Assembly (NCBI GenBank): GCA_963723205.1
Contig: CAVRQC010000047.1
Coordinates: forward strand, 1-64,000
Source: CAVQBP01 sp963723205
GTDB taxonomy: Bacteria > Bacteroidota > Ignavibacteria > Ignavibacteriales > Ignavibacteriaceae
Length of the DNA stretch: 64,000 nucleotides
Direction of reading: 5' to 3'
The notes below the pieces were generated by a model, which ran no database searches, was not told the DNA's origin, and was given only the letters and a program-made list of their open reading frames with translations. The position numbers were made by a program, and so were the translations under genes. Each line of letters opens with the position of its first letter. Within the stretch, counting starts at the first letter, position 1. Shown in pieces: positions 43,177 to 52,134 of the stretch.

Positions 43177-44421
43177 ATGAAGATTAAATTTTTATATATT
43201 TTTTTAATTATAACTTGTTTTTCTGTATTCGGTCAGGTGAATTCAAGTTACACACGATTTGGTATCGGAGATATTCAATATAACTTTTCAGCTAGAAGGC
43301 TGGGAATGGGCGGAGTAAATATTGCTATTGCAGACCCTGATTTTGTAAATATTAATAATCCAGCAACTATTTACAGATTGAATTCAACTCGTTTTGAATT
43401 GTCACTTAAATATGGCGGGGAAAAAGTTTCGAACAACAGCCTGAATAAATTTTATTCAAATACGGTCTTTAGCGGATTCACATTTGGTTTCCCAATTAGT
43501 TCGTTGGATGGTGTAGGAGCAGCCATAGGAATTGTGCCGGTTAGCAGTATTAATTATAATGTAATTGATAAGACTGTATATGCAACCAATTCAACGAATA
43601 ACTATTATTATTCATATTCGGGTAGCGGGGGATTATCAAAAATCTTTATAAGTTCTTCTTACCGTACACCTTTTAATGTGAATATCGGTGCTTCTTTCAA
43701 CTATTATTTTGGAAATTTAAACTATTCTTCTGTTGCAAATTTTCCCAATAATAGTACTTATAATTCCGTTTATGAACGGACATACAGCCCCCGGGGATTA
43801 GGAACAACGGTTGGCTTATTAAGTCCTGATATAGCACCACTTTTTAATTCTAGCAGCATTACGGAATTTAGAGTCGGGGCATCAGTAGATTATATAGCTA
43901 ATTTAAATACTGATACAATTCTTGTAGGAAATTCATACTATAAAACTGATACGCTTGGCGAAGCTACGGTTAAAATGAAAATACCTGTAAGGATATCAAC
44001 CGGTCTTAGTTTTATCTTAAATAGTAAGTATTTATTTAGTATTGATTATCTCTACCAGCCATGGAGCAATTTCAAGCTCAATGGTATTAAATCGGATTTT
44101 TTAAGAAATGCTTCTAAAATTAGTGCAGGTTTCGAATTCAGACAAGCAAAAGGGCTCGGAAAAAGCTTTTGGGAACAAATTTTATTACGAGCAGGTTTAA
44201 GTTATGAAAAGACCCAATATTTAATAAATGGAGTAGGGATAAATCAATTTTCCGTTTCTGGTGGTTTTTCTATACCGATAACTTACGCAAATGATATTGA
44301 TATTGGCTTGGAATATGCTATACGAGGTTCTAAAAAGGATGGTTTGTATAAAGAAAACATTTACAAGCTCAATGTAAGTTTTGCTCTTGGTGACCTTTGG
44401 TTTATTAGGACGGAAAGATAA
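43177..44421 (+). CDS. outer-membrane beta-barrel protein (PorV/FadL-like N-terminus)
   Basis: A 414-residue protein with a signal peptide ending VFGQ (about residue 20). The mature start SSYTRFGIGDIQYNFSARRLGMGGVNIAIADPDFVNINNPA matches the plug-like N-terminus of FadL/PorV-type barrels. The remainder alternates aromatic and hydrophobic residues in short strands, ending in a strand with F-A-L-G-D-L-W-F. It probably forms an outer-membrane barrel. PorV is a type IX secretion component, but many paralogs with the same N-terminus have other roles, so a T9SS function is only possible. It lies 20 bases after the preceding lipoprotein gene. Confidence 0.75.
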   Translation: MKIKFLYIFLIITCFSVFGQVNSSYTRFGIGDIQYNFSARRLGMGGVNIAIADPDFVNINNPATIYRLNSTRFELSLKYGGEKVSNNSLNKFYSNTVFSGFTFGFPISSLDGVGAAIGIVPVSSINYNVIDKTVYATNSTNNYYYSYSGSGGLSKIFISSSYRTPFNVNIGASFNYYFGNLNYSSVANFPNNSTYNSVYERTYSPRGLGTTVGLLSPDIAPLFNSSSITEFRVGASVDYIANLNTDTILVGNSYYKTDTLGEATVKMKIPVRISTGLSFILNSKYLFSIDYLYQPWSNFKLNGIKSDFLRNASKISAGFEFRQAKGLGKSFWEQILLRAGLSYEKTQYLINGVGINQFSVSGGFSIPITYANDIDIGLEYAIRGSKKDGLYKENIYKLNVSFALGDLWFIRTER

Positions 44422-44455
44422 TTTTTTTATTAAAAATAAATTGAGGGATAAAAAC

Positions 44456-45733
44456 TTGGAAAAGAAAATACAAATGTGGAATTATGTCATTATTCTACTT
44501 CTATTATTTAGCTCTTCAGCTTTTTCTAAAACATATATGAATATTTATATTCAGCAATCTGATTCTATGCAATTGATTGCGCAATATAGTCTATTTTCTG
44601 AATATTATAAAAATAAAGATTATGTAAGTGCATTACCGTATGGGTGGAAGGTTCTTCAAATGAATCCCGTTAAATTTAATAAATGGATTTATTATAAAAT
44701 GGAAGATTGTATGTGGAAGATCCACGATTCGACGGGGATGTCAGAAGAAATAAAAAAAGAAGTTACTGATTCAATTAAAACTTTCTATAACTATGCCATT
44801 AAATATTACCCTCCCGATAAAGGGTACTTTGAAGTAAGGGAAGCTTATGTTGAACAAAAATGGTTGCAAGAGAATCCCGATTCAGTAATAGCTACTTATG
44901 AACAAGCGTTTAAAGATAATCCCAAATTACCAACTTATTATTATGATTTATTAGGTCAATTGTACAAAGAAAATATGTCGCCGAATAATGAATATCAGTC
45001 TAAAGCTGTTGATTTATATAATAAATTAATTGATAGGGAACCGAATAATGATGAGTGGACTGATAAATTAATGGAGCTGGCTAAAGATCCGGAACAGCTA
45101 TTAACTATATTGAAACAAGCATGGGATAGGGATAAAGACAATTTAGCTAAAGCCTGGAGATATGCGTCTATGACTATTAGGGAAAGCAAATTTGAGGAGG
45201 CAATTGTACCTCTTGAATTCTTAACTCAGAAGGCACCTGAAACAGTAAATTATTGGAATCAACTGGCAACAGCTTATCAGAAAACCAATCAATTAAAGAA
45301 AGCCGAAGAAGCTTATAAAAAATTAATTGAACTGGAACCCGATAATAAAAATTATTACCTGAATCTCGGTATTGTTTATAAAGATGAAGGTCAATTAGCT
45401 GCAGCAAGGGTTCAGTATGAAAAAGCCAGCAAAGTTGGAAAAGGATGGGGATTACCAGTATTTTATGAAGGTTTATTGTACGAACAAGCTGCAAGAGATT
45501 GCGGAACCTTTGATTTCAGTGCTAAAATTGTTTATCAATTAGCTGTTGATACATACAAAAAAGCTATAAGTTTGGATAATACAGCAACTCAGGCTCAGGA
45601 AAGAATTAATGCTTTGAAAGGTTCGGTTCCTACCCAGGAAGATTATTTCTTCAGAAAATATAAATCCGGGCAAACCATCCCGATAACCGGAGATTGCTAT
45701 GGATGGATAGACAGAAGTATAACGGTTCCGTAG
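44456..45733 (+). CDS. exported tetratricopeptide repeat protein
   Basis: A 425-residue protein if started at TTG 44456, which has GAGGGA about 7 bases upstream and gives a normal signal peptide (MWNYVIILLLLFSSSAFSK). An upstream in-frame TTG at 44381 would begin inside the previous gene and bury the signal sequence, so I reject it; ATG 44474 is the alternative. TPR units are clear at about residues 255-335 (NYWNQLATAYQKTNQLKKAE, then NYYLNLGIVYKDEGQLAAAR) and weaker before. The role is probably a periplasmic scaffold. A strong terminator follows. Confidence 0.85.
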   Translation: MEKKIQMWNYVIILLLLFSSSAFSKTYMNIYIQQSDSMQLIAQYSLFSEYYKNKDYVSALPYGWKVLQMNPVKFNKWIYYKMEDCMWKIHDSTGMSEEIKKEVTDSIKTFYNYAIKYYPPDKGYFEVREAYVEQKWLQENPDSVIATYEQAFKDNPKLPTYYYDLLGQLYKENMSPNNEYQSKAVDLYNKLIDREPNNDEWTDKLMELAKDPEQLLTILKQAWDRDKDNLAKAWRYASMTIRESKFEEAIVPLEFLTQKAPETVNYWNQLATAYQKTNQLKKAEEAYKKLIELEPDNKNYYLNLGIVYKDEGQLAAARVQYEKASKVGKGWGLPVFYEGLLYEQAARDCGTFDFSAKIVYQLAVDTYKKAISLDNTATQAQERINALKGSVPTQEDYFFRKYKSGQTIPITGDCYGWIDRSITVP

Positions 45734-45781
45734 CTTTTGGGCTTTTGAAAGGAAGAGTTTTAATTAAATATTTTTTTTGAA

Positions 45782-45816
45782 AAAAGGTTTCAAAGTCTGT
45801 GACTTAGAAACCTTTT
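45782..45816 (+). terminator. rho-independent terminator after the TPR gene
   Basis: AAAAGGTTTCAAAGTC (45782-45797) pairs with 45801-45816 across a TGT loop with one A-A mismatch, followed by CTTTTG. It also has A residues on the left side, so it could end transcription from either strand. Confidence 0.8.
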
Positions 45817-45941
45817 CTTTTGAGCTGATAATTAATTTTAGGTTTTATTTGAACTCTTTTCTCATTTAAATTTCATTTCATAATCCTTTTATTTAATTTT
45901 GATGACTAATAAAAGTATTTATATAATTAAAAGAGTAGTAA

Positions 45942-47237
45942 ATGTACAAACATCTGCAAAAAGATAAAGAAATTCATAATGCATTAAATCTTGAATTAAA
46001 CAGACAGCAGGAATACCTCGAATTAATTGCCTCTGAAAATTTTGTAAGCCTTGCGGTTTTGGAAGCTGCCGGTACTGTATTAACAAACAAATACGCTGAA
46101 GGATATCCCGGAAAGAGATATTACGGTGGTTGCGAATACGTTGATATTGCGGAAAATATAGCAAGGGATAGACTTAAAAAATTATTTAATGCGGAATATG
46201 TAAATGTACAACCACATAGCGGTTCTCAGGCAAATATGGCCGTTTACATGACCCTTCTTAATCCGGGTGATAAAATTTTAGGTTTGAGCTTAGCACATGG
46301 TGGTCACTTGACTCATGGTTCTCCCGTTAATTTTTCAGGAAAACTTTACCAGGCTATCGGGTACACACTGAATAAGGAATCTAAAATTCTGGATTATAAT
46401 CTAATTGAAGATATTGCAAAAAAAGAAAAACCCAAGATGATTGTTGCAGGTGCAAGTGCATATTCAAGGGAATGGGATTATAAAAAGTTTAGACAAATAG
46501 CAGATTCTGTAGATGCATTTTTAGTTTGCGATATGGCGCATCCTGCCGGTTTAATAGCCAAAGGTCTTTTAGACAGTCCACTTCCATATTGCGATGTTGT
46601 TACTTCTACAACTCATAAAACCTTACGCGGACCCAGGGGAGGGATAATTCTGATCGGAAAAGATAAGGAAAATAGCTTGGGAATTAAATCTCCAAAAGGT
46701 GATAGAGTAAAAATGTTATCTGAACTTATTGACTCTACAGTTATGCCTGGAATTCAAGGCGGACCATTAATGCATATTATTATGGCAAAAGCTGTGGCTT
46801 TTGGAGAAGCACTGGAAGATTCATTTAAAGATTATGCAGAACAAATAATCAAAAATGCCAAAGTTCTGGCAGATGAGTTGATAAGTTATGATTTTAATAT
46901 TATTTCCAACGGGACAGACAACCATTTAATGCTTGTCGATTTGACCAATAAAGATATTACAGGTAAGCAAGCTGAAAATACCTTGGGGGAAGCCGGAATT
47001 ACTGTGAATAAAAATATGGTACCATTCGATGAAAGAAGCCCATTTGTTACCAGCGGTATAAGGATTGGTACACCTGCTGTTACTACCCGCGGTATGAAAG
47101 AAAGTGAAATGAAAAAAATTGCCGAATTAATTAATAAAGTAATTGATAATATTGATGATAAAAAAATATTGCTGGATGTTAAAGAAAGCATTAAAAAACT
47201 TTGCTCCGAATTTCCTTTATATCCGGAACTAAACTGA
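45942..47237 (+). CDS. glyA: serine hydroxymethyltransferase
   Basis: A 431-residue PLP enzyme that turns serine and tetrahydrofolate into glycine and 5,10-methylene-THF. It has LELIASENFVS (about 26-36), NKYAEGYPGKRYYGGCEYVD (about 48-67), ADVAH-like CDMAHPAGLIA, and the PLP lysine in STTHKTLRGPRGG (Lys at about 226). The C-terminal part has SGIRIGTPAVTTRGMKE. Length is normal. tatC follows after 9 bases and a polyprenyl synthase gene after that, a compact three-gene unit. Confidence 0.97.
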   Translation: MYKHLQKDKEIHNALNLELNRQQEYLELIASENFVSLAVLEAAGTVLTNKYAEGYPGKRYYGGCEYVDIAENIARDRLKKLFNAEYVNVQPHSGSQANMAVYMTLLNPGDKILGLSLAHGGHLTHGSPVNFSGKLYQAIGYTLNKESKILDYNLIEDIAKKEKPKMIVAGASAYSREWDYKKFRQIADSVDAFLVCDMAHPAGLIAKGLLDSPLPYCDVVTSTTHKTLRGPRGGIILIGKDKENSLGIKSPKGDRVKMLSELIDSTVMPGIQGGPLMHIIMAKAVAFGEALEDSFKDYAEQIIKNAKVLADELISYDFNIISNGTDNHLMLVDLTNKDITGKQAENTLGEAGITVNKNMVPFDERSPFVTSGIRIGTPAVTTRGMKESEMKKIAELINKVIDNIDDKKILLDVKESIKKLCSEFPLYPELN

Positions 47238-47246
47238 GTCTAAGCT

Positions 47247-48014
47247 GTGGCCTCTCAAGATACTATCGACCAAAATGAAACTGATGAAGAAGAGGAACGA
47301 TCCGGTGCAGAAATGACTTTCCTCGAACATCTCGAAGAATTGAGATGGAGGATAATTTATTCCCTAATTGGTCTCGTTATCGGCACCATAATTTGCTGGA
47401 TTTTTATAGATTTCCTTGTTGATGTTGTTTTATTAAAACCTGCGCGCGATGCCGGTGCATCACTTCAAAATTTAAAACCGTTCGGACAACTATTTTTATA
47501 TTTTGAGATAGCGATCATTGGAGGTGTTGTTTTAAGCATACCAAATATTTTTTATCAATTCTGGAAATTTATTTCACCCGCTTTAAGACAGAAAGAAAAA
47601 AAATATATCTCTTCCATAGTAATTTTTTCATCCTTATGTTTTTTAATAGGAATCGTTTTTGCTTATTATGGTATGCTTCCATTAACATTAAAGTTTGCAA
47701 CTCAATTTGGTACTTCTGCAATTAAAAATGAATTTGCAATAGATGAGTATTTTAATATCATAATAAGTGTTATGCTGGCAGCCGGTGTAGTGTTTGAACT
47801 CCCTATGATTTCATTCTTTTTAACTAAATTAGGTATACTCACACCTAAGTTTATGACAAAGTACCGGAAACATGCGATTGTTATAATAATGATTTTAGCT
47901 GCAGTATTAACTCCAGGCACTGATCCGGTCTCGCAGATCGTATTAGCAGTTCCATTGGTTTTATTATATGAAATAAGTATATTTATCTCGAAACTTTCCT
48001 TAAGAAAACATTGA
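47247..48014 (+). CDS. tatC: Sec-independent protein translocase TatC
   Basis: A 255-residue membrane protein with six predicted helices. After an acidic 24-residue extension comes the twin-arginine signal-binding segment MTFLEHLEELRWRIIYS (about 24-40), then PLKPF-like LKPFGQLFLYFEIAI and ELPMISFFLTKLGI near helix 5. TatC recognises twin-arginine signal peptides and starts assembly of the Tat pore with TatA. The tatA gene is not in the window. The start is GTG. The stop overlaps the start of the next gene by 4 bases. Confidence 0.95.
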   Translation: MASQDTIDQNETDEEEERSGAEMTFLEHLEELRWRIIYSLIGLVIGTIICWIFIDFLVDVVLLKPARDAGASLQNLKPFGQLFLYFEIAIIGGVVLSIPNIFYQFWKFISPALRQKEKKYISSIVIFSSLCFLIGIVFAYYGMLPLTLKFATQFGTSAIKNEFAIDEYFNIIISVMLAAGVVFELPMISFFLTKLGILTPKFMTKYRKHAIVIIMILAAVLTPGTDPVSQIVLAVPLVLLYEISIFISKLSLRKH

Positions 48015-48991
48015 TTAGTAAAGGTCTATCTCAAATAAGCCAGCCAATTACTGCCGAATTAGATAAATTTAATGATATTTTTAAGCATTCAATGAAATCT
48101 AATGTAGGTTTAGTGGATTTAATTGCCCGTTATATTTTAAGACAAAAAGGTAAGAAGATTCGTCCTCTGCTGGTTTTACTTACTGCCAAAGTTGCCGGAG
48201 GAATAAACGAACGAACATACCGGGGTGCTGTACTGGTAGAACTCCTGCATACTGCAACTTTAGTTCACGATGATGTTGTTGATAACGCTGATAAAAGAAG
48301 AGGATTCTGGTCAATAAATGCTATCTTTAAAAATAAAGCTGCGGTTCTGATGGGGGATTATCTTTTATCCCGGGGTCTAATGATAGCTGTTGAAGGAAAA
48401 GATTATGATTTCTTGAATGTAATTACTAATACGGTTAAACGAATGTCTGAAGGTGAGCTTCTTCAAATCCAGAAAACCCGGAAATTAAATATTGATGAAG
48501 AGACTTATTTTAAAGTAATATCTGATAAAACAGCTTCCCTTTTAGAGACTTGCTGCCAAATAGGTGCTTTAAGTTCTACAGATAATAAAGAACAGCATGA
48601 AGCTATGAAGAATTTCGGAACAAGTTTAGGAATAGCTTTTCAGATCAGGGATGATATTTTAGATTATGATGGTACTGCCAGTTTAATCGGCAAACCGGTA
48701 GGAGGCGATATTAAGGAGAAAAAAATTACTTTACCTTTAATTTATTCTTTAAATCAAGTGGATAAAGAAGAAGCAAAAGATATAAAGAAATTGATTAAAG
48801 AGGGGAATAAAAAAGAGAATATAAGAAAGGTTATTGACTTTGTTCGTCGAAATAAAGGTATTGAATATGCGTTGGAAACAGCTGCAAATTATTCGGAAAA
48901 AGCTAAAGAGTCTCTCAAAAGCTTCTCAGATTCTCCAAGTAAAATGGCCCTGGAATCTCTTGTTGATTTTGTAATTAATCGAAAAAACTGA
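48011..48991 (+). CDS. polyprenyl (octaprenyl-type) diphosphate synthase
   Basis: A 326-residue trans-prenyltransferase. The first Asp-rich motif is HDDVVDNADKRRG (Asp at about 87), with KKIRPLLVLL upstream as the IPP-binding block. The second Asp-rich motif RDDILDYDG is at about 212-220, with GKPVGGDIKEKKITLPL after it. It condenses IPP onto an allylic primer to make the isoprenoid tail of a quinone, probably menaquinone. Chain length cannot be read reliably, so I leave out a gene symbol. The TTG start overlaps tatC by 4 bases. Confidence 0.92.
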   Translation: MISKGLSQISQPITAELDKFNDIFKHSMKSNVGLVDLIARYILRQKGKKIRPLLVLLTAKVAGGINERTYRGAVLVELLHTATLVHDDVVDNADKRRGFWSINAIFKNKAAVLMGDYLLSRGLMIAVEGKDYDFLNVITNTVKRMSEGELLQIQKTRKLNIDEETYFKVISDKTASLLETCCQIGALSSTDNKEQHEAMKNFGTSLGIAFQIRDDILDYDGTASLIGKPVGGDIKEKKITLPLIYSLNQVDKEEAKDIKKLIKEGNKKENIRKVIDFVRRNKGIEYALETAANYSEKAKESLKSFSDSPSKMALESLVDFVINRKN

Positions 48992-49214
48992 GAAAATTTA
49001 TTTAACCCGGATATGAATCCTGTGACTTTTATATATTAAAAAATATTTCTATAATCATTGTTTTACCATACTAAAGTTTGTTGGTATATCATACCTGTTT
49101 GAAAGTAAATTATAATAATTTTATCCGATTTTAAATTCTTTCTTAAACTTTCCTCCTGGTTTTCGGAATAAAGATAGCTTAGTAATAAATTCCGTAGAAG
49201 TTATTTCCTACAAA

Positions 49215-49496
49215 ATGACTTCACTGTTTAATGTAAAATTTTCAAAATCTTTAACTAATTTGAAAATCTTAATGAAACAAAAAGAAGAACAAAAGCTAAA
49301 GATGTTATTTGGTATTAAAGAAGGGAGGAAATCATTTAAATTATACCAGGTTAATGAAAATGAATTTCTTATAGTAGAAAAACGTTACCTGTTAAATATC
49401 TTTCTGAACCGCAAAACATTAAAGTTTAATAATAATGATCAGGCCGAAGATTATATAATTCACAACACGAAAAAGTTCCATGTTATCAGTACATAG
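49215..49496 (+). CDS. small hypothetical protein
   Basis: A 93-residue basic protein without recognisable domains, signal peptide or membrane segment. Residues 20-75 (MKQKEEQKLKMLFGIKEGRK, then YQVNENEFLIVEKRYLLNIFLNRK) read like a folded alpha/beta protein and codon use matches its neighbours. No good ribosome binding site precedes 49215; ATG 49257 or ATG 49272 are other possible starts. It lies alone after a 223-base spacer in which I see nothing. It could be a chance frame. Confidence 0.45.
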   Translation: MTSLFNVKFSKSLTNLKILMKQKEEQKLKMLFGIKEGRKSFKLYQVNENEFLIVEKRYLLNIFLNRKTLKFNNNDQAEDYIIHNTKKFHVIST

Positions 49497-49631
49497 AAAT
49501 CCTAAAATTCCTTTGATAGAACTTTAATAATTATTTCCATTACTTCTCATATCTTTGTAATCTTAAAAAATCAAATCCGGATTCTATTAAAATTTAACCC
49601 GATTAAAATGATATTGTTAAGGATAGCATCT

Positions 49632-50282
49632 CTATGCCTCCTGTCTTTTTTTTATTATTTTTTTTATCAGATGATATAAACCTTCAATAATAAATGGAGC
49701 AAGAATAATTAAAGGAAAAATGTACTCTGATTTTTTTATAAATTCAGCTAGTAATTCTTTTTTATTGATTAGATAGGAAGCCAAACCTGTCCATAAACCA
49801 ACCCATAGTCCGGCACCAATCAAATTAAATATTAGGAATTTTCTCCATTCCATTATGCTAATCCCTGCAATAATTCCATTAAATTGTCTAAGCCCCTGAA
49901 TAAAGCGGGCTACAATTACAATTTTGCCACCGTATTTTGTAAAAAAAATTTCAAATTTATTCAATCTTTTTGCAGTTAAAAAAAAGTATTTTCCCCATTT
50001 CGAAACTATTTTTTTACCGCCATAACGTCCGATAATAAAACCGGTATTATCACCTAAAACTGCTCCAAGGAATCCTAGGATTCCGACATAAAAAATGTTG
50101 AGTTTTCCAATAATTGCAAATAAAGAACAAGCAATAAGTACAGTTTCACCCGGCATGGGCAGACCGAAATCTTCCAGGAAAATTGAAAAAAATATAGCCC
50201 AGTAACCATAGTTTTGAATATAAGGCGTCAACGTCTTTATATAAGAAGCAGCATCAGGGAACTGTTTTAATACTTCATTCAT
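49632..50282 (-). CDS. DedA family membrane protein
   Basis: A 216-residue integral membrane protein of the DedA/SNARE-associated family. Its signature blocks are GYWAIFFSIFLEDFGLPMPGETVLI (re-entrant loop with E and P), LGAVLGDNTGFIIGRYGGK, then RFIQGLRQFNGIIAGISIMEWRKFLIFNLIGAGLW with the functional Arg and Gly residues. DedA proteins flip or recycle undecaprenyl phosphate or phospholipids and affect envelope stability and alkaline or antibiotic tolerance. It is a single gene, divergent from the GH5-like gene, 127 bases apart. Confidence 0.93.
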   Translation of the reverse strand: MNEVLKQFPDAASYIKTLTPYIQNYGYWAIFFSIFLEDFGLPMPGETVLIACSLFAIIGKLNIFYVGILGFLGAVLGDNTGFIIGRYGGKKIVSKWGKYFFLTAKRLNKFEIFFTKYGGKIVIVARFIQGLRQFNGIIAGISIMEWRKFLIFNLIGAGLWVGLWTGLASYLINKKELLAEFIKKSEYIFPLIILAPFIIEGLYHLIKKIIKKRQEA

Positions 50283-50409
50283 AATAATTAATCAGAGGAT
50301 TTAGTATTTTTCTGTGAACAAAATTATATAAAGAAAAGTTGATAAAAAGTTATCATAATCATATTTATTTGGAAGTGTATTATAATTCAATAAAAGTAAA
50401 AAGGATATT

Positions 50410-52090
50410 ATGAAATTATATATTATTGTTATCCTGCTGACAGCAATTGCCAATATTAAAGCGCAGGATTCCATTAAAGTTTTTCTTTACAAACACAAAA
50501 CCCGGTTGAATACGGGAAAACAGTATTTAAAATAGATATCTCAGCACCTTTTAAAAATCCTTATGATCAAAAGGATATAAAACTTGACATGGTCTTAATA
50601 TCTCCCTCGGGTAAGCCGATTGTTTTACCATGTTTTTATGTTTCGGGAGACAGTGAATTATCAAGATGGAATGCCAGGTTTGCTGCTCAGGAATCTGGAA
50701 ATTATATCTATCATTTTGTTTTAAGCAGAAGCAATGGTGTACAGGTTGAATCAAAAACACAAAGTTTTAATGTTTCCAAATCAAATAGAAATGGATTCCT
50801 GCATAGAAATGATTTCTGGACATTTAAATTTGATTCATGTAAACTTTTTAGAGGTATAGGGGAAAATATTGGCTGGGAATCAAGAGCATGGGAAGATTCG
50901 ATTTATAACTACAATTATTTATTGACTTCCTTAGCCAGTAATGGAGCAAATTTCTTCAGAACCTGGATGTGTGCATGGAACCTGCCTTTGCAATGGAAAC
51001 ATGTTGAGAATACAAAAAGGTATTCAAATTCGGATGAATACTTCAATCCTGGCGCTATAAAAAGAATGGACCAGCTTGTAGATTTGACTGATTCACTCGG
51101 TTTATACTTTATGCTGACACTAAGCTGGCACGGAGCCTTAATGAAAGATGGTTCATGGAAAGATAATAATTATAATATAATAAACGGCGGACCTGTAAAA
51201 AATCCAGCGGATTTTTTTACTTATCTGTCTGCAATGGATATGTATAAAAATAAGCTGCGGTATATAATTGCGAGATGGGGATACAGTACAAGTATTGCCG
51301 CATTTGAATTTTTTAATGAGATTGATAATGCTGCATTTACTCATCAAGATAGTGTAATTATTCTGCTACCGACTATAACAGAATGGCATGATGAAATGGC
51401 AAGATATATTAAAGAGAATGATCCATATGGTCATCTGGTTACAACTAGCGTTTCTCACAGAGATATACCCGGATTAAATTCATTGGCACACACCGATTTT
51501 AATCAGAAACATATTTATAAGCATACGGATAGAATACCTGGTATTCTTACCAACTATACACAAACTTATAATAAACCATATGTTGTCGCTGAATTCGGAT
51601 ACAGGTGGGAAGATGATAATCCTAAATATGGAAAAGAATTTGATTATGATTATAAACGAGGTTTATGGTATGGTTTGTTTAACCCTACTCCTGTTTTACC
51701 AATGACCTGGTGGTGGGAATTATTTGACAAAAGACGTATGACTCCTTATTTAAGAAGTGTTAGAGAGATCAGTGATAAAATGTTGAAAGATGGTAATGGT
51801 TCTTTCGAAATGATAGCAATTTCTTCAGAACGCTTGGAATCTTACGGGCTAAAATGGGGTAGAACATATTTTATTTATTAAATAACAGTCTTTTTGATGT
51901 TTCTACAGACGTAAGTTTTGATTATTCAGGTAATCAAAATATCAATGTACAAAGCTATAAACCAATTGACAGAACTTATAAAAATTTGGGAGAAGCAAAG
52001 TCTAGGGAGAATAAACTAATTATACCTGGTATAAATCTAAAATCAAAAGATGAGCTGTTATTAATATTATCAACAAAAGAAGATAACTAA
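50410..52090 (+). pseudogene. GH5-like secreted glycoside hydrolase with DUF5060 domain, broken by two -1 frame changes
   Basis: The reading frame begins at ATG 50410 with a signal peptide (LYIIVILLTAIANIKAQ). Frame 1 stops early; a -1 step in the T5 run at 50480-50484 leads into the long open part, whose first in-frame ATG is at 50589, running to 51881. A second -1 step near 51869-51878 adds 70 codons and ends at 52090. The assembled protein would have about 560 residues: an N-terminal DUF5060 sandwich, then a TIM barrel with FFNEID (acid/base Glu) and VVAEFGYRWED (nucleophile Glu), as in GH5-like cellulases and related hydrolases, and a C-terminal beta domain. Substrate unknown. Real decay or homopolymer sequencing errors both fit; the body of the gene is well preserved. 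Confidence 0.75.
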
Positions 52091-52134
52091 TTAAAAAGCA
52101 ATTTTAATAATATTTTCAAGTAAGGAACTTTCAA

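Noticed and set aside
44381..44455. Extended start of the TPR gene at TTG 44381
   Set aside because: It lies inside the preceding beta-barrel gene, lacks a ribosome binding site and would place 25 residues before the signal peptide. TTG 44456 has GAGGGA upstream.
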